A DNA stretch of 64,000 nucleotides. Source: Hypericum androsaemum. Its lineage: Eukaryota; Streptophyta; Magnoliopsida; Malpighiales; Hypericaceae. Below the pieces are notes generated by a model, which saw nothing but the letters and a program-made list of their open reading frames with translations, was not told where the DNA came from and ran no database searches. Below are positions 31,801 to 41,524 of the stretch, piece by piece; position 1 is the first letter of the stretch, and each line of letters starts with the position of its first letter. The stretch is taken from contig OZ023182.1 of NCBI GenBank assembly GCA_963995505.1, positions 12,082,707-12,146,706 on the forward strand, written 5' to 3'. The position numbers and the translations under genes are program-made.

Positions 31801-34452
31801 ATGACAGGTGTCGAGACACGTTCGGCCGATCTCAAGAAGCTCGAACAGTTGATCGTTTCCTTGTCTCATGAAACTGATGCTAAGCTCCAAGCTCAGTGGG
31901 ACCGCATCGAAGGTCACTTCAACGAGATCAATGCAAGGTCCGAAGCCAAGTTCGAGAGAGTGCACGCGGAGCTCCAAACTCTAGCTTTTCGTCCTTCCGG
32001 TGAGCCGGGTTCTGCACGTGCAGATAAAGAACAGGGCATCCTTGGGGTTTCCCCCTCGGGACAGGCCGACTCAGAAGTGAACAGTACACCTGCGTCGGGG
32101 GCCAATGCAATTCCGGTGGGTGGCTGGACGGGTGGTGACTTGTTCCCGAAAATGCGATTGAATTTTCCCGAGTTCACCTCCACGAACCCAAGGCATTGGA
32201 TCCGCAAGTGTGAGAAGTACTTCGAGATCAACGATGTAGCGGAAGTGCGAAAAGTCAAGTTGGCCAGCTTACACTTGGATGAAGAGGCCGAAACTTGGTT
32301 TGATGGGTGGTCTCTCCAGGAACGGAATGCTACTTGGAGTCAATTCGTAGAACAACTGTGTCAACGATTTGGTTCCCGAAGCTCCGCCACCGTCATCGAA
32401 GAGTTCAACCATCTCAAGCAATCCGGGAGTGTCAATGATTACATGCGCAAGTTTGAAGAACTTAAGGGCATGATCATTCGTGAGAATCCAACCTTCACGG
32501 ACAAGTATTTTGTGTACAGTTTCATCGGCGGGCTAACAGATACACTTAAATCCTTGGTTCGGACACATTTCCCATCTACCATGGGAGACGCGATCGAGTT
32601 GGCAAGACTACACGAATCCGCCATCAAATCTGCCAACAAGGGCAGCACTTCTCGAAATCCATTTTCGCCAAGTTCCTATGTTCATGACAACAATCCGATC
32701 AAAAAGGAGAATCCTTGCTGGCGATGTGGGGAAAGGTACTTCCGGGGTCACTTGTGTAAAGGGCAAGCCGCTGGGGTAGTCAACATGATTGTCGATACCG
32801 GTGAGGAAGGTGCGGACCACGCTGATGCTGTTGGAGAGGTGGACGAAGCTGCTGAGGATGCCGAGATTTCGATGCACGCCATCAATGGCAGCTCGGGTAG
32901 CGGTACTCTCAAATTGAAAGGCACGATTCGAGGGAGACAAGTGCTAATTCTCCTCGATACAGGGAGTACGGCAACCTTCATCAACTCTCAATTGGTCAAG
33001 GAGTTGAGGCTGGATGAGATGGAATCGGCTGGAATGACCATCGCCCTGGCCAATGGTTCGAGAGTTGCTTGCTCCAGCATCTATCCCGGAGTCGATTGGG
33101 AGATGTGCGGTAGCAATTTTAGGTGCGATTTTAAAATCCTCGATCTCGGGACGTATGACATTGTACTTGGAACTGACTGGATGCAGGAGGTGAATCCAAT
33201 CACGTTCGATTTCGTCCGAGCGCAGGCAACAATTAAAAGCAAGGGCAAGGAGATCGTCCTTAAGGGGCATCGCGGAGGCAATTCGAAGCAGCTGAAGCTT
33301 AGTTGTCTCGTCGAGGACGATCCTAACAAGCCAATTGAGGCGAACACCATCTCCGCGGTGGCTTGGATATTTCACTTGGATGATTGTGTCGCAGGTATTG
33401 CTTCTGAAGAACTACAAGCTATATCTTTCGGAAGCGTTGGAGGCAAGGAATTCTCTGCAGAATTTCGAGATGTGTTACAGGCAGTGCTACGCTCCTTTTC
33501 TGACCTATTCGAGGAGCCAAGAACCTTGCCACCGGAACGCAGCCATGACCACGGCATTACCTTAATGCCGGGAACAACAACAGTGTCGGTCCGACCCTAC
33601 CGATATCCGCACTTCCAGAAGGCAGAGATTGAGGCTCAAGTACAGCAATTGTTGGAGTCCGGCTTCATCCGGCACAGTCGTAGCCCATTCGCCTCACCAG
33701 TATTGCTCGTCAAGAAGAAAGATGGCAGTTGGCGAATGTGCATTGACTACCGCCAGCTCAACACCCGCACAATTAAAGACAAGTACCCAATACCCATCAT
33801 CGATGACTTGTTGGACGAGTTAAATGGAGCCACGGTTTTCACCAAGCTGGACCTCCGAGCTGGTTACCATCAAATCCGGATGAAGGAGGGCGACATCGAG
33901 AAAACAGCATTCCGGACTCATCATGGCCATTTTGAATTTCGGGTGCTTCCTTTCGGGTTGACCAATGCCCTGGCAACTTTTCAATCGTTGATGAACCAGG
34001 TCCTCTCACCTCATCTTCGCCAATTTGTACTGGTATTTTTTGATGATATCTTAATTTACAGCAAGGAAGTGGTCTCGCACATCAAGCACCTCACCATGGT
34101 CCTTGAGCTATTACGGAAGGAACAATTCTTCCTTAAGTTTACAAAATGTGAGTTTGGGGTAAGCCAAGTGGATTATCTCGGGCATGTTATTTCTGGGAAG
34201 GGGGTCAGTACAGACCCCAAAAAGGTGGAATCGATGCTTAATTGGCCACTTCCTCGGACGGTACGCGAGCTACGTGGGTTCCTTGGACTTAGCGGGTACT
34301 ACCGCAAATTTGTTCGCGATTATGGGACTGTTGCGCAACCTCTAACAAGGCTGCTCAAGAAAAGACAATTTTCACTGGACCAAGGAAGCAACGGAAGCCT
34401 TCGACAAATTAAAAGGTATGCTATCAAGTGCTCCTGTACTAGCATATCCTGA
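31801..34452 (+). pseudogene. Ty3 Gag-Pol, first part: Gag, protease, reverse transcriptase (frame breaks in RNase H)
   Basis: The ATG sits one base after the primer-binding site. Domains by residue: coiled N-terminus (1-90); Gag capsid (about 115-270, with CEKYFE and TWFDGW); zinc knuckle of the plant Ty3 form (CWRCGERYFRGHLC, from 306); aspartic protease with DTGS at 386; reverse transcriptase from about 600 (YRQLNTRTIKDKYP, KLDLRAGYHQIRM) with the catalytic FFDD motif near 747 followed by ILIYS. An otherwise conserved proline in the LTNAPxTFQ-type motif is leucine here. The frame is lost at about 34369-34372, a run of four T just after the RT thumb, and the last 25 or so residues are out-of-frame noise. 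The break is described only. Confidence 0.93.
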
Positions 34453-36304
34453 TTTTGGCTCCAAGTTTATGTTGGAAACAGATGCTTCGGCCCGGGGCAT
34501 TGGAGCTGTCCTGACACAAGGCGGGCGTCCCATTGCCTATATGAGTGAGGCGCTTGGTCCCTGAAATGCGGGCCTCCCAGTGTACGACAAGGAGCTCTTG
34601 GCCGTCCTTTCCGCGGTGACAAAATGGAAGCATTACCTAGAAGGAGCACCGTTTGTGATTAAAACCGATCACCGAAGCCTGGGGTTTTTGCTCGATCAAA
34701 AAGTTCACACTAATCTCCAACGGAAAGGAGTCTCACGCTTGATGGGGCTTGACTTTACTATCGAGTATCGGCGGGGATTCGAGAACAAGGCCGTGGATGC
34801 ATTATCGCGATTGCCTGAGGCAAATCAGGTGCTGGAGTTACAGGCTATTTCTGCGGTTGTCCCGGGGTGGCTCGCGGAGGTCGAGAAGAGCTATGTCGGG
34901 GACACTAAAGTGCAGCAGCTGCTGGGCGAATTGGCTCTCGCTTCCGATGGAAATGGCAAGTACAAGTTGCACCAAGGGGTGCTCCGTTACAAGGGGCGAA
35001 TTTACGTGGGCTGTGCCGGGGAATTGAGGCGGGATGTAATCCGCCAATTGCATGATTCCGCCATTGGTGGTCACTTCGGGAGATTGGTGACGTACAAAAG
35101 AGTGAACGAATTATTCTATTGGCCCGGCATGAAAGAGCAAGTGACAGTGTTCGTACGAAGCTGTGACATTTGTCAACGGTGCAAGGCCGAACATGTCGCA
35201 AGTCCGGGGTTATTGCAGCCGCTACCAATTCCTTCGGGGGTTTGGAAGGACATTGCTATGGACTTCATTGAAGGACTTCCGAAGTCCAGCGGCAAAGATG
35301 TTATACTAGTGGTAATTGATCGGTTCACCAAATATGGGCACTTCATTGCACTTGCTCATCCGTTCACGACAATTCAGGTAGCCCATCTCCTATTGGATCA
35401 CGTCTTCAAGCTCCATGGGCTGCCAGAATCGATCGTCTCGGATAGGGATAAGGTGTTCACAAGCAATGTTTGGAAGGAGTTGTTTCGCTCTTTCGGCACG
35501 CAGCTCCAGCTTAGCTCCGCCTATCACCCGCAAACCGACGGTCAATCGGAATGGCTCAATCAATGCTTGGAACATTATTTGAGGGTCATGTGTTTCCAGA
35601 AACCTGGGGCTTGGTCTAAGTGGCTGGCGCTTGCGGAATTATGGTATAATAGCGCCCACCACTCGGCTATTAAGAAGTCTCCATTTGAGGCTGTATATGG
35701 CTATGCTCCTCCAACTATCCCGGGGCTGAAAGATGAGCAAACATCGGTAGCGGTGGTGGCTGACTTCAATACCCGCCATGCTCAAATGGTTCGTATTCTC
35801 ACCGACGCCCTTAACCAAGCTCACTCACGGATGAAAATTCAGGCGGATAAGAGACGCAGTGAGCGTGAATTCGCTGTTGGCGACATGGTATTCTTGAAGA
35901 TTCAGCCTTACAAGCAGTCGTCACTAGCGGTACGCTCCAATCTCAAGTTGGCAGCCAAGTATTTTGGACCGTACCGCATATTGGCGAAGGTTGGTGCCGT
36001 GGCTTACAAGCTGGATTTACCCCCCACCTGTACCATTCATCCCGTGTTTCATGTAAGCTTGCTCAAGAAGCGTATGGGTGATGGTCAAGTGGTGGTCAGC
36101 TCCCCACCGATAGGGACGGAGGAAGGAACGATCAAGTCGGAACCGGAGAAGATTCTCGAACGTCGATTGGTAAAAAGAAATAATCGAGCAGTGGTCCAGG
36201 TGTTAATTAAATGGGCCAACCTCCATGAAGATGATTCCACTTGGGAGGACTATAACTTCATTAAGTCCCAGTTTCCAGCAGCTTTAGCTCGCATTGATCC
36301 ATGA
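34373..36304 (+). pseudogene. Ty3 Gag-Pol, second part: RNase H, integrase, chromodomain
   Basis: In the frame after the shift, the RNase H segment (SKFMLETDASARGIG) runs to an in-frame TGA at 34562-34564. The open frame then continues (KELLAVLSAVTKW, KTDHRSLGFLL) to 36304. The integrase has its zinc finger (LHDSAIGGHFG, then CDICQRCK) and the D,D,E core: D in AMDFIEGLP, D in IVSDRDKVF, E in TDGQSEWLN. The C-terminus (EKILERRLVKRNNRAV, then LIKWANLHEDDSTWEDY) is a chromodomain, which directs integration to particular chromatin. The TGA is at a CpG-type site and fits methylcytosine decay. Confidence 0.93.
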
Positions 36305-36326
36305 TTCTTGGGACAAGAATCGATTC

Positions 36327-36339
36327 AAGGGGGGTTGGA
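36327..36339 (+). promoter_or_regulatory. Polypurine tract of the Ty3 element
   Basis: AAGGGGGGTTGGA sits directly before the 3' LTR, where it primes plus-strand DNA. Confidence 0.85.
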
Positions 36340-36652
36340 TGTCACGTGCCTAACTACTGGCAGTGACGTGGCAATTATCTTCTTATCATTGCATTTGAAT
36401 TTGAATAATAAGTCTGATCAAGTAGTTGCACTTAGGTGCGTAGATGATGGCGGGGTTGTTAGCTGGCCCTAGCTTAGTGGTAGTTGTTATTTTCTTTCGT
36501 AGCTGTTAAGCTAGTTCGCTTATAAATAATGTAATCACTGGAGTGATAATCATCAAGAAATTAATCCATTATCTTCTACCAAATTATTCTTCTTCTTCTC
36601 TATCACTCTCTCCCACATCTCAATTCATATTCTTCCAACCGGTTACGTTACA
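36340..36652 (+). repeat. 3' LTR of the Ty3 element
   Basis: 313 bp, two differences from the 5' LTR (one in the GCCTAAMTACTGG stretch and one in GCTAGTTCSCTTATAA). Confidence 0.96.
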
Positions 36653-36891
36653 CAATGTAGCGATGATGAGTTAGGGATGGAGAGACGTGTCCATTCTGAC
36701 CTTGTTTCATCGTTGAAGTTAGAGTTAATTAAAGGAGAAACTCTCGGAGAAATGGAAAATTGAAACGGTAAAGAAAATGAAGTGGCGAGACTACGAGTAT
36801 GTGGTTTAACTCTTGTCTTGGCCTGAGTCGTGGATTCTGTCTTTAAGTTGAATCAGGTTTATTTTTTATCGTTCCAAAGGGATTAAGAAAT

Positions 36892-37240
36892 GTGAAGGAG
36901 CTCTTTGCATTCGCGAGAGAGGTTGTGTGTGAGGAGACATTAAAGTCTCGAGAGACAAAGATGGTTAGGATTGCAAGCCAGAAAGTTGTAAAAAATGAGA
37001 GAATATTGAATCATAGCAAATACATAGCTATACGATATAATCATATTAGAAGTATGGTTAAAAATAGAAAAATAATCCTTGAGTACCTCTGGTTAAAAAG
37101 GGAAAGATAACCCTTGATTATTTCCCAACAGATCAAATGCTAGCGGACTCATTGAGAAAATTATTATCGGGAGATAAGATCAAAAAGGTCATGCGAGGTA
37201 TGAGACTATTATCGATAAAATCAATGTCTTGATTGAAACC
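36892..37240 (+). pseudogene. Copia retrotransposon relic: end of RNase H
   Basis: Decayed frames give HSKYIAIRYNHIRSMVKN and then, after a frameshift and a stop, ITLDYFPTDQMLADSLRK and GDKIKKVMRGMRLL. These are the last conserved blocks of copia RNase H (H-x-D/A-IRYHxIRE and T-x-xMxADxLTK). The rest of the element to the 5' side has been lost or replaced by the Ty3 insertion. Confidence 0.75.
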
Positions 37241-37743
37241 AACTCTATCTTAGGGTACAAGTTATTTACTTGGCACCTTATGTATGAGAGTTAAAAAGGT
37301 AATTCAATATTAGACATTGGCGAAATAGAAACTTGGATACATTTCAAAGTGCATAATTTAGAAATAGTGGGGGTGATACTATTTCGAAAGCCCTATATTT
37401 AACCTATGCACTTCCGTTTACCACAACAAGTAGAAGTTGGATAATAAATCTTTAATAGACTTATAGCATGTTGTAGAATGCGTTGTGGACATTCTTGATA
37501 AGTCTAACTATACAAGTAGAGAAGTGAGAGGCCGCTTCTTAGGAATTATCTCGGTAAAATCTTAAAGTACTTGTGAACACCAGGTTTTAGCATAAGGCCC
37601 AAATCAATGATGCTGTCAAGGATTAAAGAAGCAAGAAATCATATGAGACGAGAATATGATTCCTTAAAATTTCATGTTCAACCATAAGTTAAAGACTTAG
37701 TCCACTTCATGGCTATTCGTTGAGTAATGCAAGTTGATAATAT

Positions 37744-38340
37744 AAATAAGTGGGGGATTGTTGTATATATTTATATTATAGTATTGTATTTTGTCATCTA
37801 GAATAGAAATTTGAGCATGCTAGATAGACTATAAATAAGTGAGTCTTTTGGAATACTAATTAAGATCAGCTTTATTAGTTCAAAATAATAAAGGGGGAAA
37901 GGGGAGGTGCCTCTTCATGAGTTGCACACCTCTTCGACTTGAATTGCGACCTTTCGGTGCATTGGATTTTTTATGAGAAATGGTTGCCACTCATTGGGAA
38001 TAACTCTTGAGTATCTACAAATATTCAGAATAGTTCCGGAGGCCAGTAACTAGAAGAGATAATCCTCCCTCCCGTGAATTTCTTTCTTTCCGAGTTCAAC
38101 TTGCGTGCTTCAAGAAATTCGTAAGAGTATAACTTACGAGTTTCGAGTGATATAGGTTTTGTATTCTGGAAGGTTAATTTTTTGAGACCATTTACACCAT
38201 AGTAGGAGGAATTAATACCTTTAAAAATAGCATCATTTTTCGGTGTGCCTAACCTATCTTTAAACGCCATTACCCACACAAACATACAACATTCTTGTCT
38301 ACCATCTTAGCTCCAGAAGTGCTCTAGTGTGTTCGTTTGT
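37744..38340 (+). repeat. Copia polypurine tract and probable 3' LTR start
   Basis: AATAAGTGGGGGATTGTTG at about 37744-37762 is the usual copia polypurine tract joined to a TGTTG LTR start, 500 bp downstream of the RNase H relic. The LTR end is not clear; 38340 is a guess. No second LTR was found. Confidence 0.5.
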
Positions 38341-40375
38341 ATTTTGCTTCTCCAACTTTCATAATATGGTCACCCAGTTGCCTTTATGATAGCTTGTAAA
38401 TCTTCTTTCTTTCTCATCATGACAAACCTGAATCTTGCTTTTCCGGTTTGATAATTTTGCAAGACATATGTGTCTTATACAGTGACCTTCTTGGAGAAGA
38501 AGGTGTGACGCTCTTCCCTGTTCCTGTGTTGAGGAAGGCTATGTGCGAAGAGGGTCACCGTCGTCATTTCGGCTCCTGAGCTTCGCCGTCCCCCGACCTT
38601 CCCCCGTAGGAAGGTGGGTTTTTAGGCAGCAAAATCTGTTTGCTATTTAGATTTGTCTAGATACATATACGCGGAATAAGGGTTTTTTTTTAAATTCAAA
38701 GAGTTGTCGATGAGAGTTCTATTGAATGGTAAAAAATTTGAAATCTTTTAATATTATCATTTGTTCAATATTTACGAATGTAAAAAATATCATTAAACAC
38801 TATTAGAAAAGCTAGTGTTCCACCTTTAATACCACAAATTCAGGAAAAAAAAACTTTAAATAGCTCTTTTACTGGGCAGCAGGTGGTTTCTATTTCATTT
38901 TTCGCGCATAAAGTGCGTCTAGCTTTTTCTTAAATTCCATTTAAAAATTATTTTTAAATAATTAGTGCATATGCTGATTTAAGAAACACCCCATGATCAT
39001 GAAAAGTAGGCGTCGAATCTTGGTGGAGATTATCTAATTGAGATATTTTCCCACATTCTCTGGTCGAGAATAAGTAGCAGATGAAAAGGCAATACAAGAA
39101 ACTTTCAAATAATAAGAAAAGGGTTTACGTACACTTCAGTTCTCGTTTAAGCTTCCACTATTTGCATAATCAACACCAAAATGCTTCGATGGACACCATT
39201 TAAGCTGTCCACGAACAAATATTGCAACTCTTCATTTTCCTTTTTTCACGCGATTTTTTTACCAATAAAAGTTAGTTCATGTGGTAAAGAACTTAGATTC
39301 TTAAGTTTTGTTTCAAGTTTTATTGACATACACAATATAATTGGGAGTCACACCTAAAATAATTGTCGATAGTGTTTAACCGTTTGATAATAGAGATTAA
39401 AAAAAAGTGATCTTCAAGATCTCCAGTTATCCATGTTGGATCTTGTTTATGTTCATTTTCCTGGTAGGAGTTTATTCTTGTTTATGTGGGAGGACATCGC
39501 TACATGACTTGGCCTTTTCAATCTCCTTTCCTAAGGAATCAGATTCAGAGGTGCACATGGGACATTGATGATCGTGGTTTTATGCTCTTTTAAAAACCTT
39601 GGATTGGATGCCTTGGAGTATTAATCACTTGAATGCATGAATTTAAATAGGCTTGCATGAATTTACAAAAGGGTTATTTCAGAATTTCATATCATTCAGG
39701 GTATTTTGGGAAAAAAGCTTTTAACCTGAACTCCCTCTTTTATATATGTTATTGTAGATTATAGATATCAATATTTTGGATCGATATAAAAAACCATATT
39801 ATATATCTTTTCTCAAGGTTAAAAACAATTCTGTACTCTTAATTATTGAAAATAGATATTTAAAGTCTATTAATAAAATATTCACAGAAATTGTCTACTA
39901 GGATTCGTTATAGAAATACCCACAGAAAATAAAGAAGTTAAATTTGTTATATTTTGGGCCGAATAAAGAAACCATGTTATATATCATTTTTAAATTATCA
40001 GACATTACTCATTCCGACCATTTTTTGTACGATGCTTTTCCACACGATTTGTTGTTATGCCTTTATTCTCTATATTTTTTAAAATGTTAAAACGTGTCTA
40101 CTTTTCTCTAACTTTTGTATTGATGTAATGGTTTATTTGTCATTTTTCTCAACTTGTTTGATAACCCATACTTTTTTTTGGCCGTAGAGGGGTTAATGTC
40201 AAATTGGGCCAAGACAAGTTACTATATTTACATTATATGAATAATAATAGATTTAATAAATTAGATCATCACCAGAGAAAATACAACACAAACCCAGAGA
40301 AAAACGAAGAAAAATCAATACAAAATACTCCAATTTAAAAGAGAAAGGTCAAAGGTGATTTTAGAAAAGAAAAAA
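38341..40375. other. AT-rich intergenic region
   Basis: One GC-rich patch (about 38500-38625: GAAGGTGTGACGCTCTTCC to CCCCCGTAGGAAGGTGGG) stands out but is not an open frame I recognise. The rest is stop-rich and AT-rich, with no repeat pair, RNA gene or transposon end that I could support. Confidence 0.4.
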
Positions 40376-40536
40376 GGGAAAAGTCTACTTTAGTACTCTG
40401 TGGTATCGACCAAAATTACTTTAGTACCCTGTGGTAAAAAACCGATCAATCGAGTCATACTTATTCCAATTAACATCAAAAAGGGCCTCGGGCAGCTGCC
40501 CGGAGCTGCCCGAACCTACCCGAGCGCTGCCCGGGC

Positions 40537-40581
40537 CACGTGGTCAGCCACGTCACCAATTTTGATGACGTGGTGCCACGT
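40537..40581. promoter_or_regulatory. Cluster of four ACGT-core motifs (one perfect G-box), left inverted repeat
   Basis: ACGT cores at 40538, 40550, 40568 and 40578. The first is CACGTG in CCACGTGG, and the others are CCACGTCA or TGACGTGG. Such sites bind plant bZIP and bHLH factors (ABRE/G-box type). Activity here is inferred only. Confidence 0.6.
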
Positions 40582-40587
40582 CACCAA

Positions 40588-41153
40588 GAGGAGGAGGACG
40601 AGGCGGGGAGGAGGAGGAGGAGGAGGAGGAGGAGGGGGAGGGGGACGCGGGGAGGAGGAGGGGGACGCGGGGAGGAGGAGGAGAGGAGGAGGGGGACGTG
40701 GGGGAGGAGGGGGACGCGGGGAGGAGGAGGACGCGGAGGAGGAGGGGGACGCGGGGAGGAGGAGGGGGAGGAGGGGGACGCGGAGGAGGAGGACACAGGG
40801 AGGAGGACGCGGGGAGGAGGAGGAGGACGCGGGGAGGAGGACGCGGGGAGGAGGACGCGGAGGAGGAGGGGGACGCGGGGAGGAGGGGGACGCGGGGAGG
40901 AGGGGGACGCGGGGAGGAGGGGGACGCGGGGAGGAGGAGGACGCGGAGGAGGAGGGGGATGCAGGGAGGAGGAGGAGAGGAGGAGGAGGAGGAGGAGGGG
41001 GACGCGGAGGAGGAGGACGCGGAGGAGGAGGAGGAGGACGCGGGGAGGAGGAGGAGGAGGAGGAGGAGGGGAGGAGGAGGAGGAGGAGGAACGCGGAGGA
41101 GGAGGAGGCGGAGGAGGAGGAGGAGGAGGAGGAAAATCGGAGGAGGAGGAGAA
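40588..41153. repeat. Purine-rich GGA / GGGGACGCGGGGAGGAGG core
   Basis: 566 bp in which one strand is almost wholly purine; the only pyrimidines are mainly the two C in GACGCGG words. Units of GGGGACGCGG alternate with (GGA)n. The sequence could form triplex or G-quadruplex DNA and is prone to length change and assembly error. Confidence 0.95.
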
Positions 41154-41159
41154 TTGGTG

Positions 41160-41204
41160 ACGTGGCGCCACGTCATCAAAATTGGTGACGTGGCTGGCCA
41201 CGTG
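41160..41204. promoter_or_regulatory. Cluster of four ACGT-core motifs (one perfect G-box), right inverted repeat
   Basis: The mirror of the left cluster: cores at 41160, 41170, 41188 and 41200, the last within CACGTG at 41199-41204. It lies about 320-365 bp upstream of the glutathione synthetase ATG, within usual promoter range. Confidence 0.6.
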
Positions 41205-41524
41205 GCCCGGGCAGCGCTCGGGTAGGTTCGGGCAGCTCCGGGCAGCTGCCCGAGGCCCTTTTTGATGTTAATTGGAATAAGTATGACTCGATTGATCGGT
41301 TTTTTACCACAGGGTACTAAAGTGATTTTGGTCGATACCACAAGGTACTAAAGTGGACTTTTCCCAAGAAAAAAAGAGAGAGAAAAAGGTTAGAAAGGGA
41401 TGAGAGAGATGTAACCAAACCGAATTTCTCATCTGGGTGGATGGGGACGGGCTGGGCAACCAAAGACAGAATCTTTTAAAAATATCCAATTAATTAGGAA
41501 CCCACCAAGACAAAAGGGCTCCAA

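Larger units (their letters stand above)
31473..36652 (+). mobile_element. Full-length Ty3 (Metaviridae) LTR retrotransposon, 5180 bp
   Basis: Both LTRs are 313 bp, and the 5-bp duplication CAATG flanks the element exactly (31468-31472 and 36653-36657). In order: LTR, primer-binding site, one Gag-Pol frame with Gag, protease, reverse transcriptase, RNase H, integrase and a C-terminal chromodomain-like segment, then polypurine tract and LTR. The coding order and chromodomain place it with the chromovirus-type Ty3 elements. I read only two mismatches between the LTRs, so it is a recent insertion. Two lesions in the RNase H region break the polyprotein, so it is non-autonomous now, though its RNA could still be mobilised by a helper. 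Confidence 0.97.
40376..41365. mobile_element. MULE-type element, 990 bp, 212-bp inverted repeats around a GGA-rich core
   Basis: The left repeat 40376-40587 and right repeat 41154-41365 are inverted copies with only scattered mismatches. The outer end is GGGAAAAGTCYACTTTAGTA. A 9-bp duplication AAGAAAAAA flanks it (40367-40375 and 41366-41374), although A-rich flanks make that less decisive than usual. No transposase. ORFs of 206-262 codons on both strands are artefacts of the symmetrical repeats and the purine core. It ends 159 bp upstream of the glutathione synthetase start codon. Confidence 0.88.

Noticed and set aside
40400..41341. Long ORFs of 175-262 codons on both strands, rich in Gly/Arg/Glu or Pro/Ser
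   Set aside because: They are mirror images produced by the MULE inverted repeats and the GGA core; the same opening peptide occurs on both strands.
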